Below, in pieces: positions 7,924 to 17,352 of a stretch of DNA of 19,313 bases; the stretch's first letter is position 1; each line of letters starts with the position of its first letter. The stretch is from JABCPO02 sp963546185 (GTDB lineage: Bacteria > Bacillota > Clostridia > TANB77 > CAG-508). The notes beneath the pieces are model-generated. The model was not told the DNA's origin and ran no database searches. It saw only the letters and a program-made list of their open reading frames with translations. The translations under genes were made by a program, and so were the position numbers. Where the stretch lies: positions 1 through 19,313 of the forward strand of contig CAUULU010000016.1 in the NCBI GenBank assembly GCA_963546185.1, written 5' to 3'.

Positions 7924-8580
7924 TTATTTCTTTAATAATATTCCAGTTATAGGGTTAAATTTTTCTATTTCTTTTACTACTATTGTATTATTTAAAGTTT
8001 TTCTAACATCATTTTTACCTGTAATATTTACTATTTGAATTATTGTTAATATTACAAAAATAATTAATAATGCTTTTACTGCTCCAAATATTCCACCTAA
8101 AATACTATTTGTTCCTTTAAATATTCCAATACTTTCTATTAATCCAAGTATTGTATTTTTAAATATTAGGATAATTATACTTAAAACAACATATATTGAA
8201 ACAAATGCAATTCCTTTTATTATTCCATCTGTTATATTTTTTCCTGCTATTTTAGCAACTTCATCTATTCCTTTATCTTTATTTTGTTTTATTATCTTAT
8301 TTACTTCTGTTTCTAAAAGACCTTCATTTTTTTTGTTTTCTATTTCTTCTGAATCTTTTAATTTAACTACTGTTTCTACAATATAACTGTTTATAGTTTT
8401 ATCTATCTTTGTTGTATTTACTATAATTCCTGAAATTGGAATCATTAATACCATACAAATTGGAATTAATAATAATGTTATTAAAAAATCTATAACCTCT
8501 CTTGTAAATCCTCTTTTTAAACCTATTATTGTAAATATAGCTATTAATGCTATAACTACTAAATCAACTATCATACTCAT
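7924..8580 (-). CDS. CvpA family integral membrane protein
   Basis: A 218-residue protein with four to five hydrophobic segments (about 4-18, 30-52, 118-140, 150-160 and 165-185) and the N-terminal DLVVIALIAIFTIIGLKRGF pattern typical of the CvpA/colicin V production family. A charged loop (about residues 70-110) separates the two halves. The family's role is unsettled, often linked to envelope integrity. AGAGGAT precedes the ATG; it starts 13 bases after the DUF5711-like gene, so it shares its transcript. Frame intact. Confidence 0.78.
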   Translation of the reverse strand: MSMIVDLVVIALIAIFTIIGLKRGFTREVIDFLITLLLIPICMVLMIPISGIIVNTTKIDKTINSYIVETVVKLKDSEEIENKKNEGLLETEVNKIIKQNKDKGIDEVAKIAGKNITDGIIKGIAFVSIYVVLSIIILIFKNTILGLIESIGIFKGTNSILGGIFGAVKALLIIFVILTIIQIVNITGKNDVRKTLNNTIVVKEIEKFNPITGILLKK

Positions 8581-8593
8581 TTTATCCTCTTTC

Positions 8594-9742
8594 TTATAAT
8601 CCTACTATATCTATCTTATCATTATACCAAATAGTTATTATATAACTACTTATGTCATATCTTGATATTTCTTTTGTAGAATTATATTTTTTCTTAATCC
8701 ATCCGTTTTGATTTATAACCACTAATTCTGTTCCTAAATTTATTGCTATAGAATCTAATTTAGCAAGAACATTTTTAGGTGTTGTATCACCTATATTATA
8801 TTTTGCAACTTCATTTCCTGATTCATTAAATATTATACATACATATGTATTTTTTAATTTTATAATGTCATCTTGTTCTTCTTTTTTTATTACTAAACTA
8901 TATCTTGTATTTTCTATATCTACAATATATACATTTGAAAGCTTATATATATCCTTATTCTCATTATTATTATATCCAATATTTACAACACTATCTGAAT
9001 ATTGTGCTATAATACTTAAGTTTTCTTTAATCTTAAGGTTAATAAGTAGTTTATCTTTTACAAATGTATTTACAACAGAATTTTCTTCTGACTTCATTGC
9101 TTTTTTTATGTCTATAACTTTTACTGTTGATTCTATATATGTTTTAGAATAATCAACCTCTCCTATTACTAAATACTTATTATCTGGTGATATTTCTGTA
9201 TCTATTACATAACCATTTGATACATAACTTTTTAGCAATAGCTCTCCCTTATTAGAATATACTAATACAACCGACTTATATACCGAATCTTTTGTAACTA
9301 CTGCCATATATCCATTTCTATTTACTTCTATTTTTTCTACAGTTACATCAAGTGTTTTTTCCCATAAAAGCTTATCATCTTCTATTAAATATATTTTAGT
9401 CACATTTTTATCAGCTATTCCTAAATATCTATCCTCTATATCATATATAGGATTTCCTATTTTCATTTTTATTGTATTTTTAGCATTTCCTTCAAAGTCA
9501 TAAACTTTAAGTTCTCCTGAACTTAAAGTAACTACATTTTTAGCTAATGACATTGTTTTTATAACACTTGAATTTGTATATATATTTTTTACACTATCAT
9601 CTGAAATTTCTTTTTTCAAAATTTTTGTGTCTATAAACTCTCTAATATTATCATTAACAATATATGTTGTTATTATTGCTATTATTGAAACTACTAATAA
9701 TATAATACTTATTATCTTTACTTTTGCGCTTATTCTTCTCAC
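8594..9742 (-). CDS. DUF5711-like membrane-anchored beta-propeller protein
   Basis: A 382-residue protein with an N-terminal membrane helix (about 8-27) and an outside domain built of repeated beta-strand blades (for example GELKVYDFEGN, VVLVYSNKGELL, ISPDNKYLVIGEVD and ELVVINQNGWIKK), resembling DUF5711/WD40-like propellers of Clostridia. Such proteins are of unknown function. It is the first gene of the minus-strand operon running toward cvpA. The annotated start is a GTG at 9742, but AAGGGGAA lies only 2-3 bases upstream, so the true start may be slightly downstream. The next plausible codons are not ATG. Confidence 0.7.
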   Translation of the reverse strand: MRRISAKVKIISIILLVVSIIAIITTYIVNDNIREFIDTKILKKEISDDSVKNIYTNSSVIKTMSLAKNVVTLSSGELKVYDFEGNAKNTIKMKIGNPIYDIEDRYLGIADKNVTKIYLIEDDKLLWEKTLDVTVEKIEVNRNGYMAVVTKDSVYKSVVLVYSNKGELLLKSYVSNGYVIDTEISPDNKYLVIGEVDYSKTYIESTVKVIDIKKAMKSEENSVVNTFVKDKLLINLKIKENLSIIAQYSDSVVNIGYNNNENKDIYKLSNVYIVDIENTRYSLVIKKEEQDDIIKLKNTYVCIIFNESGNEVAKYNIGDTTPKNVLAKLDSIAINLGTELVVINQNGWIKKKYNSTKEISRYDISSYIITIWYNDKIDIVGL

Positions 9743-9772
9743 TTCCCCTTTATATATAATATTACATTTTAA

Positions 9773-9801
9773 ATTATATATAATAGGTTATATTTTTTCA
9801 A
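9773..9801 (-). promoter_or_regulatory. Promoter of the DUF5711-cvpA operon
   Basis: On the minus strand, TTGAAA (9801-9796), a 17-base spacer and a perfect TATAAT (9778-9773). It is divergent from the pth promoter. Confidence 0.75.
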
Positions 9802-9859
9802 CAAATTCTACTTTTATTCAATTTTAAATTAACTATTTTAATATTCTTATTTAAAATAT

Positions 9860-9889
9860 TTAACAAATCATTCCTGTATATGCTATAAT
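9860..9889 (+). promoter_or_regulatory. Promoter of pth-ppaC
   Basis: TTAACA (9860-9865), an 18-base spacer and TATAAT (9884-9889) with the extended -10 element TG one base before it. It lies about 75 bases upstream of the ATG at 9965, which has AAAGGAT at proper spacing. Confidence 0.75.
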
Positions 9890-9964
9890 TAAAATGTTAT
9901 ACAATGATATTAACCATATTATATATAACTTAAATAATCTATAATGAATAATGAAAGGATAAAT

Positions 9965-10559
9965 ATGTACTTAGTTGTTGGACTTCGGAAATCCAGGTAA
10001 ACAATATGAAAGAACAAGGCATAATATGGGCTATGATGTTATAGACATGTTTAGTAAAAACTTGAATCTAGATTTTTCATCAAAAAATACTGGAGAATAT
10101 ATAAAATGTAAGATAGAAAAAAAAGATGTAATATTATTAAAACCTACAACTTTTATGAATCTATCAGGAAAAGCACTTTTAGAGTTTATAAACTTTTTCA
10201 AAATTGATAAAAACAAAATTATCATTATATATGATGATAAAGACTTAGAGGTTGGAACTGTTAAAATAAGGAAAAATGGTTCTAGTGGTGGTCATAATGG
10301 TATAAAAAGTATAGAACAAGTAACTAATCAGTTTATCAGAATACGAATAGGTATTGGAAAACCTAAATTTAAGGATGATATGATAAACCATGTAATAGCA
10401 AAAGTTTCAAACTCTGAATACGAAGAATTAAACAAAGGTATTATAAAAGGCTATAATTCAGTAATAGATATTTTAAAATATGGTGTAGATATCGCAATGA
10501 ATAAAAATAATATAAATATAAACAAAGTCAATAATAAAAAAGAAAAGAGGAAAAATAAA
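9965..10559 (+). CDS. pth: Peptidyl-tRNA hydrolase, needing a +1 shift at codon 8; no stop before ppaC
   Basis: Pth frees peptides from prematurely released peptidyl-tRNA and is essential in most bacteria. The ATG at 9965 has AAAGGAT upstream. The first codons give MYLVVGL, then CGGA. Skipping the C yields the family signature GLGNPG followed by YERTRHNMG. Asn9 and His19 are the equivalents of catalytic Asn10 and His20 of the E. coli enzyme. IIIYDDKDLEVG and SSGGHNGIKSI follow as expected. Read unshifted, the ATG makes only 11 residues. The domain is about 198 residues, normal for the family, but no stop codon separates it from the pyrophosphatase: the frame runs KEKRKNK straight into MDKIY. 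It may therefore be made as a fusion, or ppaC may start internally. The whole shifted frame encodes 504 residues. Confidence 0.88.
9986..9989 (+). other. CGGA +1 shift site 7 (pth codon 8)
   Basis: Context GGA CTT C GGA AAT CCA GGT. The residue is the second glycine of GLGNPG, nearly invariant in the Pth family. Confidence 0.9.
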
Positions 10560-11481
10560 ATGGATAAAATATATATAACTGGTCATAAAAACCCAGATAC
10601 AGATACAATAATGTCTGCAATTGTTGCAGAATACTTATACACACAATTAGGATATAATGTGGAAGCAATTAAACAAGGAGAATTAAATCCAGAAACAAAA
10701 TTTGCAATTGAAAAAACTGGATTAAGAATTCCAAATACTATAACTAAACTTACAGAAAATTCTAAAATAATACTTGTAGATCATAACAACCCAATGGAAA
10801 GTATAGAAAATATATCTGAATTAAATATAACAAATATTATAGATCATCATGCAATTAAGCTTGATTTAGGAAGTCCTACATATGTAAGAACAGAACCTGT
10901 AGGATGTACTGCTACAATATTATTTAAAATGTTTAGAGAAAATTCAATCGAAATACCTAAAAATATAGCACTTGCAATGCTTTCTGCTATAATATCTGAC
11001 TCATTATTATTTAAATCACCAACATGTACTGATGAAGATAAAAAAGTTGCAGCAGAACTTGAAAAAATAGCTGGTATAAACAAAGAAGAATATGGTATGG
11101 AAATGCTAAAAGCAGGAACAGATCTTTCTTCATATAGTATAGAAGAAATACTTAATATAGATAGAAAAACTGCAGTATATGGAAACTACAAAGCAAGTAT
11201 AAACCAAGTTATGACTGCAGATGTTGAAGAAACATTAAAATTAAAAGAAGAATTAGAATCAGGAATAAAAAAATTAATTGAAGAAGAAAACTTAGACTTA
11301 TTCATGTTATTAATAACAGATATTATAAACAGTGATTCTACTGTAATTGCTTTAGGTAATAAGACAGAAGCTGTTGAAAAAGGATATAATGTAACTCTTA
11401 ATAACAAGATGGCTATTCTTAAACGGAGTAGTTTCTAGAAAGAAACAAGTTGTTCCAATCATAACAGATATGTTAAAATAA
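10560..11481 (+). CDS. ppaC: Family II (DHH) manganese-dependent inorganic pyrophosphatase, needing a +1 shift at codon 289
   Basis: Hydrolyses pyrophosphate to phosphate, driving biosynthesis. With the shift it is 306 residues, close to the usual size of about 309. The metal ligands are all present: GHKNPDTD (His9, Asp13, Asp15), VDHNN (Asp74) and the DHH motif at 95-97. The C-terminal substrate-binding motif SRKKQ (292-296) follows only if the C of CGGA at 11424 is skipped (GVVSRKKQVVP). Unshifted translation stops four codons later and loses the motif. The ATG at 10560 has AGAGG about 10 bases upstream, arguing for internal initiation, although the upstream pth frame is continuous with it. 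A bidirectional terminator follows the stop. Confidence 0.92.
11424..11427 (+). other. CGGA +1 shift site 8 (ppaC codon 289)
   Basis: Context CTT AAA C GGA GTA GTT TCT AGA AAG. Skipping the C restores GVVSRKKQ, the catalytic C-terminal motif of Family II pyrophosphatases. Confidence 0.92.
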
Positions 11482-11493
11482 TATAAAAATTAA

Positions 11494-11527
11494 ATGCTAT
11501 TAATCTTAAAATTAATAGCATTTTTTT
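11494..11527. terminator. Bidirectional terminator between ppaC and addB
   Basis: Perfect 11-bp inverted repeat ATGCTATTAAT / ATTAATAGCAT with a 6-base loop. It is followed by seven T on the plus strand and a T-rich stretch on the minus strand. It serves the convergent ends of ppaC (stop at 11481) and addB (stop at 11528). Confidence 0.9.
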
Positions 11528-14500
11528 CTATTTCTTTATTATTCTAAACTTATTTTTTGTTTGCGAATATTTACAAATCTTTTTAAATTCACAATACTCA
11601 CACGGTGTTTCTTTTTTACTTCCAGAATAATACTTATATGGATATATATCTACATTTCCTCCGAAGTATATTTTTAGATATTTCTTTAATTTTATCAAAT
11701 GCCTTATTTTTTATATCTTCATATTCTTCTCTTTCTAAAATATTTCTCATTTTAGTTTTACTTATAATATTATCTTTAGTTTTTTCAATATCTACAATTT
11801 CTGATTTTACTTTTCCTTTAACATTTAAATTAACATCATGAACATATAATTCTTCTTGTTCTTCTGTAGTATCTATTATAAGTTTTCCGGTCATTTTTAA
11901 ATCTTGTTTAGATTTTTTTATAAGCTGAAGATTGTCCATCTTCTCTTTTTTAGTTTCAATTCCATATAATAATCTCTTATATAACATTGCTGTTGGTTTT
12001 AAATTAAGTTTTTCTTCTATAACACTAAGATATGTTATGAGTTGTAATGATAATCCATTTATAACCTTTGGGATTTCTATTGTTTTATCTGAAGACTTAT
12101 AATCAATTATTCTAAATTCATTTATTTCACTTACATCTATTCTATCTATCGCTCCTTCTAAAAACACTTTAGATTTAGAATCTATATCATATACTATATT
12201 TTCATAATCTCTTTTACCGCTTCCAAATGTTGCTTCATTTTTTAAAATTTTAAACTCACTTAATCGTATTCCCTCATTTATATCTAAACATATCTTATTT
12301 ACTTCATTTTCAATCTTATTTAGTATTATTTCATTATTTTTCTTGAATTTAAATTCTTGGAACTGTTCTTTTTGTTTTACCTTTTCTATACTTTTATTTA
12401 CTATATTTTCAATTTCATAAATATACTTTTGTACATTATCTTCTAATTCTTTATCTTGTGTTAATAATAATTCTTCTTTTAAAGTATATACACTTTTTTT
12501 AGGTAATCCTCCATTTGTTATTTTTTCATTTATATTATTTTCTTTTATATAATCAAATGTCTCTTTTATAATCTCGTGTAAAAATGTTCCAATATTTGCA
12601 AAATAATTATTTGATTGGTTTGATCTGTCTCTAATATTAAGTCCATATCTTAAATGATATGAAAATGGACATTCTGCATATTTTTCCAATCTACTTATAC
12701 TTGTATGAATATTCCCTCCTAAATATATTTTATCTAATAATTCTTTTTCAATCTTTTGAGGCATATTCTTGTCTTCTTTAAAATATTGTAGTGACTCTTC
12801 TTCTAATATATTAAATATACCATTTAAATACATATTATATATTTTAATAATATTTTGATACTCTTCTTTAGATAATTTACTCTTATCATCTTCTATAATC
12901 TCTATCGCCTTTTGTATCTCATCCATTAAAAATTCTTTAGTAAAATATGATTCTTCTAAATTTTCTATAATTCTTTTTTTAATATCTAAGTTATTATATT
13001 TATCTTTTTCCTCTTCTAGGATATCTTTATTTTTAGACATTCCGATTTGTTTATTAATCTCATATCTAAAAACTTTTTGAATATTTTTAACATATATACT
13101 TGGTAAAATTTCTTGCCCTTTCATATCCTTATCTGTATATGTTATTATAAGTTTTTCTTTTGGGCTTGTTATTGCTATATATGCTTCAATCTCTTCCTTA
13201 TTTTCTATATCTTCATCCAAGCTTAATATTTGAATATTATTTTCTATAAGCTTTTCTTTTTCAGAATTTGTAAGTAACTCTTTTCTTTCTAACATTTTAG
13301 GGAAATTCATTTCATCAGCACTTAAAATATACGTAATTTTTGAATTTACAACATTATCTGTAGTTATTATACTAAGTTCATCTTTTCCTTTAATTCTAAA
13401 TGAATCTTGTTCTTTTACCATCATCTCAAAATATTTAATATATTCTTCTAATGTACATTCTTCTAAATATGACATTCTATCTAATATTTCATTTAAAATT
13501 ATAACCTCTGAAATTATTTCATCTCTATTTCCCTTTTGGTTAAATAGCTTAGAAATTATTTCATTTTCTTCTAAATATTCAAAAATGTTTTTAGAAATCT
13601 CATATCCACTTTTCCCATTTATTCTATCCTCTAATATTCTTATATATTCTAAAACAACTTGTTTTGTGTTTACTATATCTTCATACTTTTCAGAATTTTT
13701 TCCATATTTAAAATCTTGAGTTATTGTATATATATTCCATCTCTTTAAATATTTTTCTAATAAGTATATATCTAACTCTCTTATATTCTTTTCTATAAAT
13801 AAATCATTTTTTAAAATTTCACTTTTCTTAATATATGATATTTTTTCAAATATATTTCCACTTATTATTTTTAGTATACTTAATACATATGGTATAACAA
13901 TATTATTTTTTCTATCATTCTCAATATCTATTCTCAGTCCATACTTATTAAATATTTCTTTTAAAATATAATTATACTGTTCTTTATCATTCATTATAAT
14001 TTGAATATCATTAGGCTCATATACATTATTTTTAGAGTTTAATAACATATATATACTTTTTGCAACATATTCAATTTCTTGTTTTTTATTCTCAAACTTA
14101 GCTATTAAAATACTATCATCTTTTTCTAAACTTTCATTAGTAATATTTCCAAACTCATATATACTTTCCTCATCAAGCTTTTCTTTTAATATATCTAAAT
14201 TTGATCTACTATTATTTGCTTCTTTAGATTGATTTCCTTTAATAATATTAACATTCATATTATTGCAAATATTTATTATACTTGATAGTGTTTTTTTAGT
14301 TGTCTTAAATATTTCATTATTTGATATTATATTATCTATTGTTATATTAAGAGATATTGTATTATTATTTTGATAACTCTTGTTTATTATCTTTTCAAGT
14401 ATTTGAAGCTGTATTTCTTTAAAAGATGTAAACCCTATAATATATATATCAGCATTATCAAAATAATTATTACTTTCTATATCTTCAAGAATTTTTGTAT

Positions 14501-15026
14501 ATATCTCTTCTTTATCTAATTTATCTATCTTTTTTTCTATATATTTATCATAAATTGTTAATATATCTTTCATCTTAAGACTTAATATACTTTTTTCTTC
14601 TTTTTCAATATATGATTCTATCTGACTTCTTTGTATTCCATTTTCAAATATATTTGAAAATATATCTGATATCTCTTTTATTATTTTATCATTATTAAAT
14701 ATTAGTAAGTTTTCTTTTTTTCTTTCTTTTTCAATGATTTTGGAAATATACATTTCTTTTATAATTTCATCAATATATATATTATTCCTATTTTTTGTCT
14801 TTTTAAATAAGATATATGGCATTCTACTAAAAGATAATACTTCTATATTTGTATTTATACCATTTTTTAATTCTAATATCATATTTTCATAGTAATACAA
14901 CTTATTTTCTGGTGCGATTATAATAGTTTTCTTATTATTATTTTCCTCAATAATCTTATCTAAAAATATTTCATCCCTATTAGTACTCTCTCCACCTACA
15001 TATATATTAACCTTACCACTATCCAT
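11528..15026 (-). CDS. addB: AddB-like helicase/nuclease subunit, needing a +1 shift at codon 1122
   Basis: AddB pairs with AddA to process DNA double-strand breaks for recombination. With the shift the protein is 1165 residues, matching the roughly 1166 of Bacillus AddB. The C-terminal nuclease domain shows GAIDRIDV (about 955), RIIDYKSS and the LQLITYL segment. The first Fe-S cysteine lies in the YAECPFSYHLRYG segment (about 785). The other three (C-x2-C-x5-C; 1142, 1145 and 1151) occur only after the shift, with the same spacing as in Bacillus. Unshifted reading ends after 8 more codons and loses them. The N-terminal Walker A position, normally GRSGSGKT, reads GGESTNRD, lacking the lysine. 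No addA follows: the gene is last in its operon, 31 bases after the transglutaminase gene. Confidence 0.88.
11660..11663 (-). other. CGGA +1 shift site 9 (addB codon 1122)
   Basis: Context ATA CTT C GGA GGA AAT. The shifted frame gives GGNVDIYPYK and then the three clustered Fe-S cysteines. Confidence 0.9.
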
Positions 15027-15057
15027 ATTTATCTCTTTCTTTTAACTTCTAATATTA

Positions 15058-16369
15058 TTATCTTGAAACTACTGGAACATATTTAGTTCTTGCAAGTTCT
15101 GGGTATAAGAATGCTATTCCTGGTGTTACAATACCATTTGGTATATGATTTCCATTAAATTCTTGTGCTCCTACTAAGAAGTATTTTCTCTTTCTTTGTT
15201 CTGTAATAGTTCCTCCACCTCTTACTATAGGATCATCAAATGTAGCATCTATTCCATACCATTTTCCATCAATATATACATAGTTCCAAGCATGTGCTTC
15301 ACTTCTTCCATCTGAAATACCTTCACCTACTACAGTAATTGTTGGTATTCCGAAGTCCGTCTGCTATATACTTAAATGATTTTGCATATCCTTCACATAC
15401 TGCTCTATTATATATAAGTGCAGCTAAAAGTGTATGTTTAAGTTCACCTTGTGATGTGTCATCATATGTTATATTATCAACTAAATAATCATGTATTATT
15501 CTTACTTTTTCATATACTGTATCTGTACTCTTAATCCTTGAAATAATATTATTTCTTACATTTTGAACCATTGTCATAGCTTTTTCAACTTCTTCTCTGC
15601 TTTTTAAATAATCTAAATAGAATTTTGTTCCTTGTGTGTTTGATATACTTACATAATATATTGGACCTAATCCTGGATATGATTTTGTAACAATAGATAA
15701 TGAAATATGTCTAACATCTACGAAGAATAATTCTGGATAGTCTAACATAAGGGCATTTACTGCCGCTTGAAAAGCTTGATTTAATGCTTCTTTTCCCCCA
15801 TCTAATTGAAGTAACTTATCAAAGAACGTTCCATAATCAAAAATATGTTCACCATCTAAAAAATATCTACTTTCACTTCTAAGCTTATTATATATTGCCT
15901 TTCCATAATCATTTAATTGTGAATAATACATATTATTTACAACCAAATTCTCACTTTTTGTATTATTATTAACTGGTATTTTTATAGGTTCTTCTTTTTG
16001 TTTCCCTATATTTATATTACCTGCTGCTGGTGTTTGTACTCCAGAATTATTTGTATCTATTGATATAGGTTCACTCTTATTTTCTACTATTTTACCACTG
16101 TCTTTATTTACTGTAAGTCTTCTTGCATCATTTCCTAAATTGCTTGCAATTGGATTTTCTTCTTCTTTTAAAGTTTTTTCTTCCATTCCAAACATTCTAA
16201 GTGTATAGTTTTTTATATCATTAATCTTATCTTCCATTTTTCCAGCAGATAATGCTAAAACTAATGACATCCCTATAACCATTAATATTATAAATGTTCC
16301 GATTATTTGAAATATTATTTTAAATATCTCAAATGTTGAATTTTTTCTATAACCATTATTATATTTCAT
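15058..16369 (-). CDS. Membrane-anchored transglutaminase-like protein, needing a +1 shift at codon 340
   Basis: A 436-residue protein when the shift is applied. An N-terminal membrane helix (about 15-42) is followed by an Asn/Pro-rich linker and a transglutaminase-like (cysteine-protease fold) domain. The catalytic triad is Cys325 (AVCEGYA), His359 (EAHAWNYV) and Asp374 (GIDATFDD). Cysteine lies before the CGGA, histidine and aspartate after it, so unshifted translation cannot give an active site. Shifted reading restores the conserved LGIP after the cysteine helix. I start at 16369, not the upstream ATG at 16393: GAGGAT sits just before it and it overlaps the OGG stop as ATGA, implying coupling. 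Likely an outside envelope enzyme acting on proteins or peptidoglycan; substrate unknown. Confidence 0.85.
15349..15352 (-). other. CGGA +1 shift site 10 (transglutaminase codon 340)
   Basis: Context GAC GGA CTT C GGA ATA CCA. Seven bases upstream the same tetranucleotide occurs as GAC-GGA without any frame change, an internal control for phase. Confidence 0.9.
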
Positions 16370-17349
16370 TTTATCCTCTTTTCTCTTCTCCAATAAAATA
16401 AATATTGTTGCATTATTCCTCTATTTTGTATATCTTTAACAATATTCATTATTCTATCATTTGTAACATCTTTTTCTTCTTCACCTTTAAAAAACACTTC
16501 ATGCATAACTCTTTTTACCCATACATCTATAGGAAAAGAATCTAACCTATTATACCCAAAAAGCATTATACAGTTTGCAACTTTAGGACCAACTCCATCT
16601 AGTTGTATGAGTTTTTCATATAATTGTTCATCACTAAGATTTTCTGTACTTTCTAAAAATCCATCTTTTATCTTCCCTATAGTATCTACAAGTCTTTTTG
16701 CTCTAAATCCTGTACCTGCATTTTTAAAATCTTCTTCTGTAAGTTTTACAAGTTTGTCTATTTTAGGAAATATATACATATTTTCTTTAAAATCTTTCAA
16801 ATCTATTCCAAATATTTCTTCATCTATTTCAATTTTTTCTCCATATGTTTTTGAAATATATTCCACACTTTTTTTGATTCTAGGAATATTATTATTTGCT
16901 GAGATTATAAAAGAAATAGTTGTTTCTAATATATCTTGTTTTAATATTCGTATTCCCTTACCATAAGATATTGCCTCTTTAACTTCTAAAGCTCCTACCG
17001 TATCTTTTGTCTTTTCTAATATATCTTTTTTTATTTTAGAATAATCTCTATTTAAATCTAAATATTCATATAATATTTCTTTTTCTACTTTTTCATTTTT
17101 CTCTTCACTCTTTTTCAAATATATACATACATCAAGTGTTATTTTTTCTTCATCATTTTTATTTTTTACCTCAGAATCTACAACCTCTTTTATAATATAT
17201 ACTCTTTCATTATATACTCCTATATATGAAATATTTCTTTTACTATCATTTTCAAGTGCTTTCCATCTAAAGCATTGTCCATTTTCAAATATATCTTCCA
17301 ATCTTGTATCTGATACATTTTCTATCTTTAATAATATCCTATTTATCAT
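16366..17349 (-). CDS. ogg: 8-oxoguanine DNA glycosylase (OGG type)
   Basis: A 327-residue base-excision repair enzyme that removes oxidised guanine. The N-terminal domain carries the NGQCFRW motif (about 23-29). The helix-hairpin-helix is LDGVGPKVANCIMLFGY (about 250-266), and its lysine is the expected Schiff-base nucleophile. FPIDVWVKR supplies the catalytic aspartate. The C-terminal YLFYWRRE is usual. The gene starts 3 bases after the radical-SAM-like gene and its TGA overlaps the ATG of the transglutaminase gene. Frame intact; no CGG codon. Confidence 0.9.
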   Translation of the reverse strand: MINRILLKIENVSDTRLEDIFENGQCFRWKALENDSKRNISYIGVYNERVYIIKEVVDSEVKNKNDEEKITLDVCIYLKKSEEKNEKVEKEILYEYLDLNRDYSKIKKDILEKTKDTVGALEVKEAISYGKGIRILKQDILETTISFIISANNNIPRIKKSVEYISKTYGEKIEIDEEIFGIDLKDFKENMYIFPKIDKLVKLTEEDFKNAGTGFRAKRLVDTIGKIKDGFLESTENLSDEQLYEKLIQLDGVGPKVANCIMLFGYNRLDSFPIDVWVKRVMHEVFFKGEEEKDVTNDRIMNIVKDIQNRGIMQQYLFYWRREKRIK

Positions 17350-17352
17350 TTC

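Noticed and set aside
9975..11438. Starting pth at the TTG at 9975 to avoid a frameshift
   Set aside because: It has no ribosome binding site, loses the conserved first strand and first glycine of GLGNPG, and cannot explain the second break in ppaC.
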